From positions 1 through 64,000 of the IMG/VR virus record IMGVR_UViG_3300028027_000054: a stretch of DNA of 64,000 bases, one strand, 5' to 3'. The notes below the pieces were generated by a model. The model saw only the letters and a program-made list of their open reading frames with translations, searched no databases and had not been told where the DNA came from. This DNA comes from a virus. Position numbers and translations under genes: made by a program. Below, in pieces: positions 30,201 through 38,706 of this stretch (positions are counted from its first letter, which is position 1; each line of letters starts with the position of its first letter).

Positions 30201-33200
30201 TCGAGGCTCAGGGAGAGATCGGGGCATCTATCAAGCATTCACTTATGGTGGCCCAGGATATTTACAAGGCCCTGTTTCCGATCAGTTCTGGTAGTCATAT
30301 AGAAGCTGTTGTAGATAAATTGATGGCAAACCAGGGTAAGAGCAAAGAAGAGCTGGGAAAAGATAGTTACATCAGCCTTTATGACACTGTGTTCAATGGT
30401 ATCAAGGCTTACCTGTACACTATGCCTGGTTTGGAATTATTCCAGGACTCACGTGGCACCAGGGATAAGCTTGTCAACGGAGACACGTCTTTGGGTAAAC
30501 GTATCATGGATCTGAGTAAAGATCCAGAATACAGACGTAACGGGTTCCTTAAAAATCTGGAAGTAAAGCAGGCTCCCAAGCAGAAAGCTTTCACTGTAAA
30601 CTTCAAAGCTCCTTTTGGAACTGATCTGGACGAGAAAGCCATCATCAGCGGGTTCTATGAACTGGCCACTTCTGATAAAGAAGAGATCCGCCAGCTGGCC
30701 AAAGACCTGGCTATTTATCCTTTTGTTACAGGTGATGCCGGTAACATGGGTAGGTTTATTCCTGTTGACTATTATCTGAGTGACGAGGACTTTAGCCAGG
30801 TGATTGCTGCACTAGACAGCGTATACAGCATGAACATGGATGACCCAGGAGCTATGCAGGCACTGATGCAACAGATCGTGCAGAACAATCCTGACCAGTT
30901 TGCCAAGGCATTTAAGTATTCTACATATGGAAGCGTTACCGGTACAAAAGACAATGTATTTAAACGTGTAGTCAAAAAGCTTGTAGGAAAAGAAGAACTG
31001 AAAGATGTAACTACGTTTACCATTAAGATTGGTGACTTTGAAGCTGATCCTAAAGGAAAGAACATAGCAAACTCTCTGAAGGTTCCTCTGTCAAACGATG
31101 AGTCAAAATCTCTTAAGCAACAAGGTAAGACAGTAAATTTTAAATATCCTCCGTATATCCTGATCAACGATACGTTTACCAGTGAGTTTATAGAAGCGGG
31201 TAGCCGTAACGTGAACTATCTGTACAAGAGGGTTAGCTTTGCGGGAAATCCGGTTGGTACCTATGAGCGGATTAATATCCTGGGATACAACGGTATCAAA
31301 GAGTATGACTTTAACAACCCAGATCTGGCATCATCCATAGAAGGTAATAATAACGTAGAGGATGACACAGCGTTTCAGGAAACCGTTCCGCCTGCAGCTC
31401 CTGTACAGGAACAAGTTACTTCTACTGGTAGTAAAACTTATACAGGTAAGATAGAAAGCTTGCAACCTAACCAGGTGTTTGTGTTTGGGTCAAATCCTGA
31501 AGGTAGACACGGTGCAGGTGCAGCAAAAACTGCAGCTGATAAGTTTGGTGCAGTTAATAATCTTGGTCGTGGTTTACAAGGACAGTCTTATGCACTGGTA
31601 ACCAAGAACCTTAAACCTGGTTTTACAGAATCAAGCACTGGGATCACTTATGAGAAAGCCGGTGAAAGAAGTGTTAGTCCGGAACAAGTTAAGGCTAACA
31701 TTCAGGAGCTTTATGAAACAGCTAAGCGTAATCCGGATAAAGAGTTTATTGTAGCTTATTCAGCTACAGGTAAAAATCTGAATGGATACAGTGCACAAGA
31801 AATGGCTGATATGTTCTCTTCTGCAGAGATACCATCTAACATGGTATTTGAAGAAGGGTTTAGTAAGTTGTTAAATAAGCAGGAGGCTCCTGTTACTCAA
31901 GGTGTAGAGATCTCTTCTAACTCAAAAGGTCTGGCAGCAGCTCTTACTAATCCTACAGAGCTGGCTAAGCAGAAAGGTAATTTGACTCAGTCTTATCCTG
32001 TTACGTTTGATGGGGTTACTTATAAAGACGCAGAAGAAGCTTACCAGAAGAACAAGGGTAAGTATAAACCTGAAGGTCTTGGTAAGGGATCTACATATGA
32101 TCTGATGGTACAGATCCTGGAAGCTAAGCTTAAGCAACATCCTCGTTTGACAGAAGAGATCACTAAAGCTGGAGGCATGAATTGGTTGTCTAAAGCTACT
32201 CATCAGCCAACTGGTAAGAATACGGTATGGGAAACTGGTGGGCAGAACCTGTTTATCAATGCTTTACAGGAAGCTTACTATGGTGTAACTGAAGATGCTG
32301 CAATCTTAGCAGAGCAAAACGAGGAGCAGGAAGTTATTAAAGCACCGCAAGAGGACCAGGAATCAGTCACCATGGTAACGTATGGTGGTAGAAACTTTAT
32401 CCTGGAAGAAAATGCAGGTAGTTTTGATGTTTTCTATGCTAATGATAATGGAACTAAGGGTGTTCCTGTAGAAGACAGGGGGCTGTTTAAAAAAGTACAG
32501 CTCACACACGCTATTTCACTTTACCCTGAAAGAGTGGTTTCTATAACAATCGGTTCTAAAGAGAACAGTTACTATGTTATTGATGATAGGATTTTCTCTC
32601 TACAACCAAGCTCTTTTGGTGACCTGATCACATCTGATGATGTCACACGCCGTGTGATGCAGCAGATGAACACACCAATGCAGGAAAAGCAGGTTGAGCA
32701 GCAAGAACCTAAGAAGTCTACTACAACGTTTACATATAAGAATATCACTGTACCTACAGAGTTTCAGCTGAGTGCAGAACAAAGCAAGGCTCTGGAAAAC
32801 ATCATTGACTTTGTAGAAGCAAGATCTGCAGGAGAAGGAACTTATGACGGCACCTATACATTAGAAGGCTATGCCGGTACTGGTAAGACATCCATCATTG
32901 GTGTTCTGGACCGGTATATCTCTCAGAAAGCCAAGGGTACTAAGTTTGTTTACATGGCACCTACCCATGCGGCTACTGTTGCCTTGGGTAATAACATTGT
33001 GAAGTATGGTGCCAGGGAACTGCCTATGACTATACAGGCATCAGTAACAGAATCTAAGGATCCGAGAAGACCCGGACCTAAGTTTACCAAGAAGTTTACT
33101 GACAGGGCTACTGGTATGAGGAATGTCATCGTTTTGGATGAGGCTTCTATGTTGGCCAACAAAGACTTTGAGAAGCTTATTCTTGCTGCTAAAGCAGAAG

Positions 33201-35221
33201 GTTATAAGATCATATTCATGGGAGATCCCAAGCAGATCCCTGAGGTAATGCCAGGTGTAAAAACCAAAGAGCTTGCCAGGGCATTTGCTAATCCTAACAA
33301 GTCAGTACTTACCAGTGTATTCAGAACCAAGGACAACAACATCCTGACCGTGCTGACCAACATCCGTAACAACACGGACTTTATGGAGTATGAGTTTGAG
33401 AGTACAGACAACATGAAGCAGCTCAATCGTTCTGCTTATAATGAAGAGCTGATCAATGATCTTCAGAATAACCTGGAAGACGTCACCATTATTAACTACA
33501 CCAATGATGGGGTTGCCAAGATCAACAAGGCTGCCCGTCAGGTGTTGGGGTATAGCGGACCGTTGAAACCCGGAGAGAAGATCGTTGGGTACCTGGGTTC
33601 CCAGACTAAGCAGGTAGAAAAAGGACATCTGGCTAACTCGGTGAGCTACATGGTCCAGGACGTCTCTGTAAGGGATGATGGAGCTGTAGTCATTACAGCT
33701 ACATCTAAAGCCCTGGAAGATCTGCAGAAAGCAGGTATGACAGGTTTTCCTTCCCAGGTCTCTTTCAGATACTTACAACTCTCTGTTAATGATTCTTTAG
33801 ACTTTGGTTTGAACCAGGCCCAACTTGACAATAACAAGAAGGAGCTTGAGCGTTCCTTAAAACAGATTCATGAGCTTAATGAACTGTACCAAAGAAAAGG
33901 GATTGCTTATCCGACTTACCTGGTACAGGTACAAGCTATTCGTACAGCAATGGCTGACTTCAACACAGGAGCCAAGTATATTTATAATCCGGCATCAGGT
34001 CAGATAGAACCATATGATTCCAGGAAACATAAAGGCATCAATGCCAACCTTGAGATGGACAAGGGTGTGGACTTTGGATATGGCATCACGGTACACAAGT
34101 CACAGGGTATGACCATTCCTATTGTGTATTTTGACACTAACAGTCTTAGTGTAGTGTCTGACACAGCCATCACCAGGGATGGGCAGAAGTTCAATACAGA
34201 AAAGAATGCCCTGTACTATGTGGGTATGTCCCGTGCCTCTCAAAAACTGGTGGTTCCCAAGAACACCGTAGCAGCACCGATAGCCAGTCAGTCTGACTTT
34301 ATGGATGGGTTCTCTGCTAGTCCTGAGTTTCAGATGGAGGACTTTAATCCACTGGAACTGTTCTTAGGTTTCCAGCAGGATGAAGCTATAGATAACTTTG
34401 TAGCTGAACTGTTTGGTAAAGAAACCACAGTGACTGACTATAAAGGGTTCTTGAATAAACTCTTCAAGGCAACATCTGCCGTTAACAAAGCCCTGATCAC
34501 AGCTATCAGTAAAACAGGTACGGTGGAACCGGTGACATTTAAGATAGACATGTCTCAGCCTGATCCGGGTACGTACAACAGAGCTACCAGGACTATTACG
34601 ATTAATCCAAAGGCAGCTATTGCTGATGCAGTGGACATAGAAGACATGCAAGCTAAGATCCATGAGGTGATCATGCATGAGCTGGTGCACCACGTGACCG
34701 TGGATCTGCTACTGGCAGACCAGGCTACGCTGAGTCCTGAGCAACGCAAGTGGGTCAAGGGTATTAACAACCTCTTTGACCAGGTGCAAACCAAGATGCT
34801 GGAAGATCCTCAACACTCTTCAGCTTTGCTGATGGCCATGGCCAACATGAGTTCTGAAGGGTTCATGTCAGCTAAAGATAAGAGTCTGTACTACGGACTG
34901 ACCAGCGTATATGACTTTGTTACCATGATGATGACAGACAAAGGTTTCCAGAACTTTATGAACACTGTACCGGTACAGGGAAACAAAACGATCCTTGACA
35001 GGTTTATGGATTTGTTGGTTAGTCTGATCAAGTCTCTGGGTATCCAGGTAAAAGATAACTCAGCCCTGGATGAAGGTCTTAGAAATATCATTGGCCTGAT
35101 GGGTGCCCGTACGGAGAACAATGTACAGAAGTCTATTGCCACTGAGTCTGCAAACCGGGACTACATAGAGAAAAACTTTGATAGAATTATTAACGTGCTC
35201 AACATTAAAACCAAGTGCTAA
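24284..35221 (+). CDS. Polyvalent virion RNA polymerase: DPBB RNAP, macro-like, NADAR, SF1 helicase, zincin (3645 aa)
   Basis: The RNA polymerase signature is DFDVD at residues 1545-1549, within TRIPNQSHPS, VGFLPAYMENTIIVPDGIT and QMGSDFDVDKLY. This matches the DxDxD metal-binding motif of single-chain, two-barrel polymerases such as the crAss-like virion RNAP. A segment near 1260 (GLRTQQEIPHQ, then RTVSQMNRTLF) may belong to the other barrel. About 2384-2528 is macro-like (VFGSNPEGRHGAGAA at 2400). About 2542-2668 is a NADAR domain (VTFDGVTYKDAEEAY, GGMNWL, VWETGG). An SF1 RecD/Dda-like helicase spans about 2827-3330: Walker A GYAGTGKTS from 2862, DEAS at 2952-2955, GDPKQIP, VHKSQG and YVGMSRAS. 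HELVH at 3465-3469 is a zincin motif. Probably packaged, injected and used for early transcription. The next gene overlaps its stop (TAATG). Confidence 0.88.
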   Translation: MICPNITSPEWKALVAKVGENRAWKEFLIYGKTPSADNYEIIDAAAVKDNTGKASEVLEFRAFQSFKEYEEFLEVKRDFTNDFASAYLKHSAAIDFVDRIFDKVFPGEMTWGNYIIDPKTGQTKFIVDNEPLAGMTAEELNKMVRAKFNTWFKANLKRELDTETINLNGKEINIKNPSTTEERVARTIFDLFATFKPAVENYVFSKEGLEADVINDLSVKYKVVVYNPDNDEDKQVFRSIRTKSTEQIAAGISKDLIRSQKDLKYTSHIMASVINTLGDIAPNRKLEVSPAQAFNTVKGIYAEVADNLKMALNGIVGSDQDLAEVKASASYNDILNEFPVLAYVNSYDDMVSAAETYDTIVSNFDKYKESVVAELARKGIRMGKNTIQMVDPADVAVQEVDDAENTEISQDEIGDRYDRSVFETNPRDTASVRVKALVQTIKTGEYELGIPVYADPNDVFADILQAGSEMALTGFTDASGKFQAFKFAIIKRAEARPYLNDFLTKLNRFEQNNEWEKINDILTFATKAFANETLLLYKTRKDGNQVTGITDVKVINANRDTVEDQVSREWLESHKQSAFFNRSSLNELKVNPEKLQRLGKIIEEGKAAVGPAKTAKFKEFFATLGIEFTDAELAYITPRLSKALGKGPDFDIVFGKKNLLDNIYTSFTKNASQVFDDNYGFQDEKGNMRKLATLYYEANPGRYKLASAQTADGKQKYLYILTNFIEKKKRQWNLGQYANVTNSALARPNRSFWDKVKSGVNSFIPQYFNGIREQQAGKDGKVRKSLTEKEQTVTMLLKHQENLNVATYINFTLSDKTTTIETKMTKEFFVDGNDQPLGKGRDYIVNEKGELQFTSGLGQRAYDAFVAPEVSRILAAIKHGKDINLENFDIASKLFYFIPSLNSNPNLEEFRSDLYAGQLTIDQLNAKHGTAVGQAVLEDMQQSAEQQIDQFIANGILKVENGAYSFPTSINGFKNTDYVNRLRQSGVKGRDAARLMLLDMKLNYQNTQVKMIQFLRFDPALAFKKFKGFTNPGTFTDISAADRINLVSTTWDEFSKRAAALIAPGSQGSYSWKTKDGETYSSPSYEAVTAADVDYKIGETDNTTTDAQEYITLNEHIDNLMSEGKIPLEIWQSIYDKIEKAGPGGYYELSGEELGYVFTPTKPVQVNDVDEGSAEAGLNRIDYVKSSRYPLIPQHEAGSERDKMRGWMERNNIRAINFASGKKLGRPVRSVTLFNENGSEFIEPSANDTAAARQTLSREGLRTQQEIPHQKDQIRTVSQMNRTLFDNMLEESFSLKGIQKISGTEAKGLKELVRSRLFEKQAEKLQQELGDLNRSHRGLHRLLKDVILNDTTGSYGENDLKSIELDEKTGKFKLPLEQQFKLKKFQGLINSLINKNVMLKVEGSSFVQVSGVGAKFNFSNLSKGVKSGIIWTDSYAKNFKDGDVKLNYIRKEGDQVKPAQVIVSQYLRDKEGNLIDLSQYITEKNGVKILDTSKFSPEMFELVGTRIPNQSHPSMLPIEVVGFLPAYMENTIIVPDGITGQMGSDFDVDKLYAYISKMEQKEDKFVPVQYELNSTEDVDKLSEEQLGQLYRDIHWMALTHPAAYDKITKSIDMPEVKRKVAEREAELKKYGIADDKGVMLPLDFMTSINRFNDNRSGKVGVGVFANLISAQADFQDKVLRLGMMQDDVAKEKPIKIRLSKNGKVVDLLYLGKPGTSKSFVGKTRTISENLNIMFTESVDNAKNQYLREFNWEEKAMSAIGVFEMLTDENGNAAPIEFVMDLTSQEAIKELFTSIDQKQDSFGEFDSSALDTATLELQFKYANALVTGGYFSSIAEAQEYLVDENRDQALDPETLDDMWLVGKAIKLQEEQKQEALEKIAKDKGYTSVRDLMLKYTTVQHDSLELFKRMEDIGRELNTILGSVYTYTKGIGPNVFATRQKLTQLNKLSGSTNFLGLTNVAGVIKRNDSTGKIEIEAQGEIGASIKHSLMVAQDIYKALFPISSGSHIEAVVDKLMANQGKSKEELGKDSYISLYDTVFNGIKAYLYTMPGLELFQDSRGTRDKLVNGDTSLGKRIMDLSKDPEYRRNGFLKNLEVKQAPKQKAFTVNFKAPFGTDLDEKAIISGFYELATSDKEEIRQLAKDLAIYPFVTGDAGNMGRFIPVDYYLSDEDFSQVIAALDSVYSMNMDDPGAMQALMQQIVQNNPDQFAKAFKYSTYGSVTGTKDNVFKRVVKKLVGKEELKDVTTFTIKIGDFEADPKGKNIANSLKVPLSNDESKSLKQQGKTVNFKYPPYILINDTFTSEFIEAGSRNVNYLYKRVSFAGNPVGTYERINILGYNGIKEYDFNNPDLASSIEGNNNVEDDTAFQETVPPAAPVQEQVTSTGSKTYTGKIESLQPNQVFVFGSNPEGRHGAGAAKTAADKFGAVNNLGRGLQGQSYALVTKNLKPGFTESSTGITYEKAGERSVSPEQVKANIQELYETAKRNPDKEFIVAYSATGKNLNGYSAQEMADMFSSAEIPSNMVFEEGFSKLLNKQEAPVTQGVEISSNSKGLAAALTNPTELAKQKGNLTQSYPVTFDGVTYKDAEEAYQKNKGKYKPEGLGKGSTYDLMVQILEAKLKQHPRLTEEITKAGGMNWLSKATHQPTGKNTVWETGGQNLFINALQEAYYGVTEDAAILAEQNEEQEVIKAPQEDQESVTMVTYGGRNFILEENAGSFDVFYANDNGTKGVPVEDRGLFKKVQLTHAISLYPERVVSITIGSKENSYYVIDDRIFSLQPSSFGDLITSDDVTRRVMQQMNTPMQEKQVEQQEPKKSTTTFTYKNITVPTEFQLSAEQSKALENIIDFVEARSAGEGTYDGTYTLEGYAGTGKTSIIGVLDRYISQKAKGTKFVYMAPTHAATVALGNNIVKYGARELPMTIQASVTESKDPRRPGPKFTKKFTDRATGMRNVIVLDEASMLANKDFEKLILAAKAEGYKIIFMGDPKQIPEVMPGVKTKELARAFANPNKSVLTSVFRTKDNNILTVLTNIRNNTDFMEYEFESTDNMKQLNRSAYNEELINDLQNNLEDVTIINYTNDGVAKINKAARQVLGYSGPLKPGEKIVGYLGSQTKQVEKGHLANSVSYMVQDVSVRDDGAVVITATSKALEDLQKAGMTGFPSQVSFRYLQLSVNDSLDFGLNQAQLDNNKKELERSLKQIHELNELYQRKGIAYPTYLVQVQAIRTAMADFNTGAKYIYNPASGQIEPYDSRKHKGINANLEMDKGVDFGYGITVHKSQGMTIPIVYFDTNSLSVVSDTAITRDGQKFNTEKNALYYVGMSRASQKLVVPKNTVAAPIASQSDFMDGFSASPEFQMEDFNPLELFLGFQQDEAIDNFVAELFGKETTVTDYKGFLNKLFKATSAVNKALITAISKTGTVEPVTFKIDMSQPDPGTYNRATRTITINPKAAIADAVDIEDMQAKIHEVIMHELVHHVTVDLLLADQATLSPEQRKWVKGINNLFDQVQTKMLEDPQHSSALLMAMANMSSEGFMSAKDKSLYYGLTSVYDFVTMMMTDKGFQNFMNTVPVQGNKTILDRFMDLLVSLIKSLGIQVKDNSALDEGLRNIIGLMGARTENNVQKSIATESANRDYIEKNFDRIINVLNIKTKC

Positions 35222-38200
35222 TGGCTTGTAAATACACCTATAACGGAAAAGAGTATACAAAAGAACAACTGGTATCAGGAATAGCTACAGGCTTGTTCCG
35301 GGAAAACCCCGTGGAAATATTCAAGTCAGTAGCCACGCAGAAAAAGCAGAAGCAGTCTGACATTGTACGGGATACGCTGACGGTGTTGTACCAAAGAAAG
35401 AAACAGGCGGAAGACGTTATACAGGCAATCAAGAACAGTAAGGAGCCCAAGGATGTCAAGCTGAAGAAAAGAGCTTATTATAATGGGATCATCAGCCGTA
35501 CTAGTGATTCTATCAAAGAGCTCTTAGAAACAGATACAGATAAGCAATTAGACTACATATTGGACCTGGCCCGTATAGATGCTGAACTGGTCAGGGCTAT
35601 GTACACGTCCAAGAGTATGACCTTTAATGAGCTGCAGTTTGCCAACACCATAGTAGAAACATGGTCGAATCTTCCTGAAGCTTTGGGTATAGTTGATATT
35701 TACGATGCTAAAGTAGATCCTGAGCTTACCAAGCAGCTGGAACAAAACGAGGTGGAGTATGCCCTTCTTAGCAGACGCTCACATGCCATGGCTGTAGAGC
35801 TGATCAAGAAAGCATCTAAGGGAAAACTGTCAGAGGATGACATTACCAAATTGGTTGACACTACATTCTTAACTGAATACACCAGGGAACTGTCCACTGC
35901 AGGTATTCCTATCTCCAACCACCTGGCATACATCATGAAGGAGGTTAACCTTAGAATCAACAAGGAGCATAATAAGAACTATGACCTGATTGACAGGATG
36001 ACTCAGGGGATTAAAGACTTCAGCATCTTTATTAAGAAACAAAAGAATAAGGACGGGGTAGAAACCCTGGGTTTAGTGACCCGTTATTCTCAGAAGTTCT
36101 GGGAAACCCGCAGGTCCGTTAACCGTAAACTCCGTAAAGATCTTAAAGAAGCTGCTGGAGATAAAGCCAAGACTTCTCTGGCCTGGAGAACCTATCATAC
36201 CTGGAATGAATCTAATACCATTGCTTTCAATGCCCTGTTGTTTATCAACCGCAATAACTATACAGACCAGCAGAGAGACGCAGAGATCACCAGGATGAGA
36301 AACCTGGGCTTTAACCAATTGGAGGTTGATGATATCATCGTTGAATCTTTTAAACGCTATGAAAGGTTTCAGAACCGTTTAGAAGAGTATGAGCATGAGA
36401 TCATGACTGAGGCAGCGGAAGATCCGTCTATTATTCCCCAGGCTATGACTTATGATGAGTTTGTAAAAAGCAAGGTGGAAGAGTTTGAGGAGATGAACAA
36501 TCCACTGAAGTACATGGACCAAAAGTTCTCTGGTGCAAAGATTACTTCTTATGGTGGAGCAAACTATACCTATTTGATCCCGGTAAAAGCACTGGGCGGA
36601 AAAGACAGCGGGTACTATGATGCCAACTTTACCAAGATTGCAGCAGATCCAAAACTGTATGAGTTTTATACCTGGTATACGAAGTTCATATCTGACAACC
36701 TGAGCTGGTTGCCACAAGAAGAGATTGAAGACCTGGGTAGTAACTTCTTACCGGTTATCGCAGACAGGCTCGCTAAAGAATATGGTTTTACAAGCCTGAA
36801 GGAATCTGTTAACGGACTGGGTGACTGGTTCGTAAAAGCTCTTAGTAACAACGGTTTTGAAGAAAAGACAACGGTGAATCCGTTCAGCCGTAAGGAACTG
36901 CGGGATTTCAAGAGCAGATTCATTAATGAAGCAGTGGCTGTAGAAGAAAGATCCACTGACCTGGGTTTGATTGCCAAGCTATTTAGTGACATGGCATTGG
37001 TTTACAAGCATAAGAACACGGTAAAAGCAGAAGTAGATACGATCAATGACATGATCCAGAACACTAAAGGATCTTATAAGTTTGACAAGAAGCTCAACAC
37101 ACTAATCCGCCAGGATAAAGATGCCAAGAGTATCCAGTCTTTGGCTGACTGGACAGTGAGAAAGGGATTCTATGGACTTAAGTCTGAAGATCCACTGTGG
37201 CAAAGTGACGAGCTTTTCTATGACTGGAAAGAACTCATTCCTCTGATGGGTTATAAGTCTGCCAAAGCTAAAGAAGCCCAGGCACTTAGTGAGGATATAA
37301 CTAAACTTAATAAAGCTTTAGAAGAAAACCTTAACCTTTCTGATGAAGATCGTCAGAAGATTGTAGACGCCAGGAATGCTAAGATTGAGCAGTACTACAA
37401 GCTTGGTGGCAGAAGATTCTCGTTAACAAAAGCTATAGATAGTGGTATCAACAATACACGTCTCACTGCATTAGGATTTGCTCCTTTCTCAGCTGTACGA
37501 AACTTAGTGGTTGGAAAGATCAATAATTATATGCATAGTGCAGGTGGCAGAGACTATACAAAAAAAGAGCAGAGGTGGGCAAACAAACTGCTGACTCAAA
37601 CCGTAGCCAGGTATTGGAGCGGAGGTAAGTTTGAATCTTCTACGACACGTAAGATTGCCGGACTGTTAAGTGATTCTGGTATGGTGGAAGGAGATGATGG
37701 AATGTATATGAGAACCATAGCAGATAAGAAGACTCCCCTGAATAAGCTCAGAGAGATGATTCCCAAAGCTTACACCTGGCTCAGTGGTGGTGACTATCAT
37801 TTCAAGGCTGAGATGATGCTTTCTGCTATGAAGTTTGAAAAGGTTAAGACCAGTAAAGGAGAGATGTCTTTTTGGGATGTACTCAATGAAGAGCGTGAAT
37901 ATAACGAGGCTGAATACGGTCCCTGGGATGCAGCTGCAAATGGAGGTTTAAACTTTGAGGATTTCTATAATAAGAAGATGCTCAAGTACCGTCAGCTGGC
38001 CAACAAACTCCATGGTGCTACCGGTAAAGACGTGTTTGTAAAAGGTAAAGACAACGCTATTGGTCGTTTGTTATTCATGTTTAAATCCTGGTTACCTGAA
38101 ACGGTTGGTGTAAGGTTTGATCCCCGTCACAAAGATGCTTTGCTGGAACGTGATGAAGAGGGTTATTACAGAACCTTTGGTCGTATGGTATGGGACAAGA

Positions 38201-38670
38201 AAGCAAGCGTTATCAAAATGATGTTCAACGCTATGTTAGGAAGAGATGTGGGTTTACAAGACGAGATGGAGTTGGCTAACTTTAAAAAAGCTGTTAAAGA
38301 AATCCAGGTGCTCACTACACTGTGGATGAGTTATCTACTGCTGAGAGCTATGGCTCCGGATGATGATAAGGACAAGAAGATCTACAACTTGCTTTTACTG
38401 CGTCAGCTACATGACCTGAATCGTGATATGACTTATTATATTAATATTAACTCAGTGTCTGAACTGCAGCGGGAAGCTTTTCCCATTATCAGGACCATGA
38501 GAAACTGGGGAGATGCTGGTAAAGCGGTAGCTTACTATGGCCTGGGAGTAGAAAATGATGAGGGAGAACTGGAGTATGATGCTCAACGGACAGCTCTTAA
38601 AGTGACCAAGGTGTTACCGGTGTTAAGTAATGTCAACCGGGTAATATACTACGCTAAACAAGTAGATTAA
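35221..38670 (+). CDS. Large virion protein downstream of RNA polymerase (1149 aa)
   Basis: The ATG overlaps the stop of the polymerase gene (TAATG), so the two are coupled. An in-frame GTG at 35215 is a less likely start. The protein is helical and charged, with coiled-coil-like parts near residues 220-300 and 670-730. A weakly hydrophobic stretch near 1015-1035 (LTTLWMSYLLLRAMAP) could insert into a membrane. No catalytic motif was recognised. In crAss-like phages the genes beside the polymerase also encode packaged proteins, so a cargo or polymerase-partner role is plausible. It is the last plus-strand gene before a convergent terminator. Confidence 0.65.
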   Translation: MACKYTYNGKEYTKEQLVSGIATGLFRENPVEIFKSVATQKKQKQSDIVRDTLTVLYQRKKQAEDVIQAIKNSKEPKDVKLKKRAYYNGIISRTSDSIKELLETDTDKQLDYILDLARIDAELVRAMYTSKSMTFNELQFANTIVETWSNLPEALGIVDIYDAKVDPELTKQLEQNEVEYALLSRRSHAMAVELIKKASKGKLSEDDITKLVDTTFLTEYTRELSTAGIPISNHLAYIMKEVNLRINKEHNKNYDLIDRMTQGIKDFSIFIKKQKNKDGVETLGLVTRYSQKFWETRRSVNRKLRKDLKEAAGDKAKTSLAWRTYHTWNESNTIAFNALLFINRNNYTDQQRDAEITRMRNLGFNQLEVDDIIVESFKRYERFQNRLEEYEHEIMTEAAEDPSIIPQAMTYDEFVKSKVEEFEEMNNPLKYMDQKFSGAKITSYGGANYTYLIPVKALGGKDSGYYDANFTKIAADPKLYEFYTWYTKFISDNLSWLPQEEIEDLGSNFLPVIADRLAKEYGFTSLKESVNGLGDWFVKALSNNGFEEKTTVNPFSRKELRDFKSRFINEAVAVEERSTDLGLIAKLFSDMALVYKHKNTVKAEVDTINDMIQNTKGSYKFDKKLNTLIRQDKDAKSIQSLADWTVRKGFYGLKSEDPLWQSDELFYDWKELIPLMGYKSAKAKEAQALSEDITKLNKALEENLNLSDEDRQKIVDARNAKIEQYYKLGGRRFSLTKAIDSGINNTRLTALGFAPFSAVRNLVVGKINNYMHSAGGRDYTKKEQRWANKLLTQTVARYWSGGKFESSTTRKIAGLLSDSGMVEGDDGMYMRTIADKKTPLNKLREMIPKAYTWLSGGDYHFKAEMMLSAMKFEKVKTSKGEMSFWDVLNEEREYNEAEYGPWDAAANGGLNFEDFYNKKMLKYRQLANKLHGATGKDVFVKGKDNAIGRLLFMFKSWLPETVGVRFDPRHKDALLERDEEGYYRTFGRMVWDKKASVIKMMFNAMLGRDVGLQDEMELANFKKAVKEIQVLTTLWMSYLLLRAMAPDDDKDKKIYNLLLLRQLHDLNRDMTYYININSVSELQREAFPIIRTMRNWGDAGKAVAYYGLGVENDEGELEYDAQRTALKVTKVLPVLSNVNRVIYYAKQVD

Positions 38671-38673
38671 AAA

Positions 38674-38706
38674 AAGGGGTAGCTAATCACTACCCCTTCT
38701 CTTTTT
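38674..38706. terminator. Bidirectional terminator between converging blocks
   Basis: AAGGGGTAG and CTACCCCTT form a 9-base-pair stem with loop CTAATCA. T-runs follow on both strands (CTTTTT on the plus side, TTTTTTAA on the minus side). It separates the plus-strand virion block from the minus-strand block. Confidence 0.85.
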
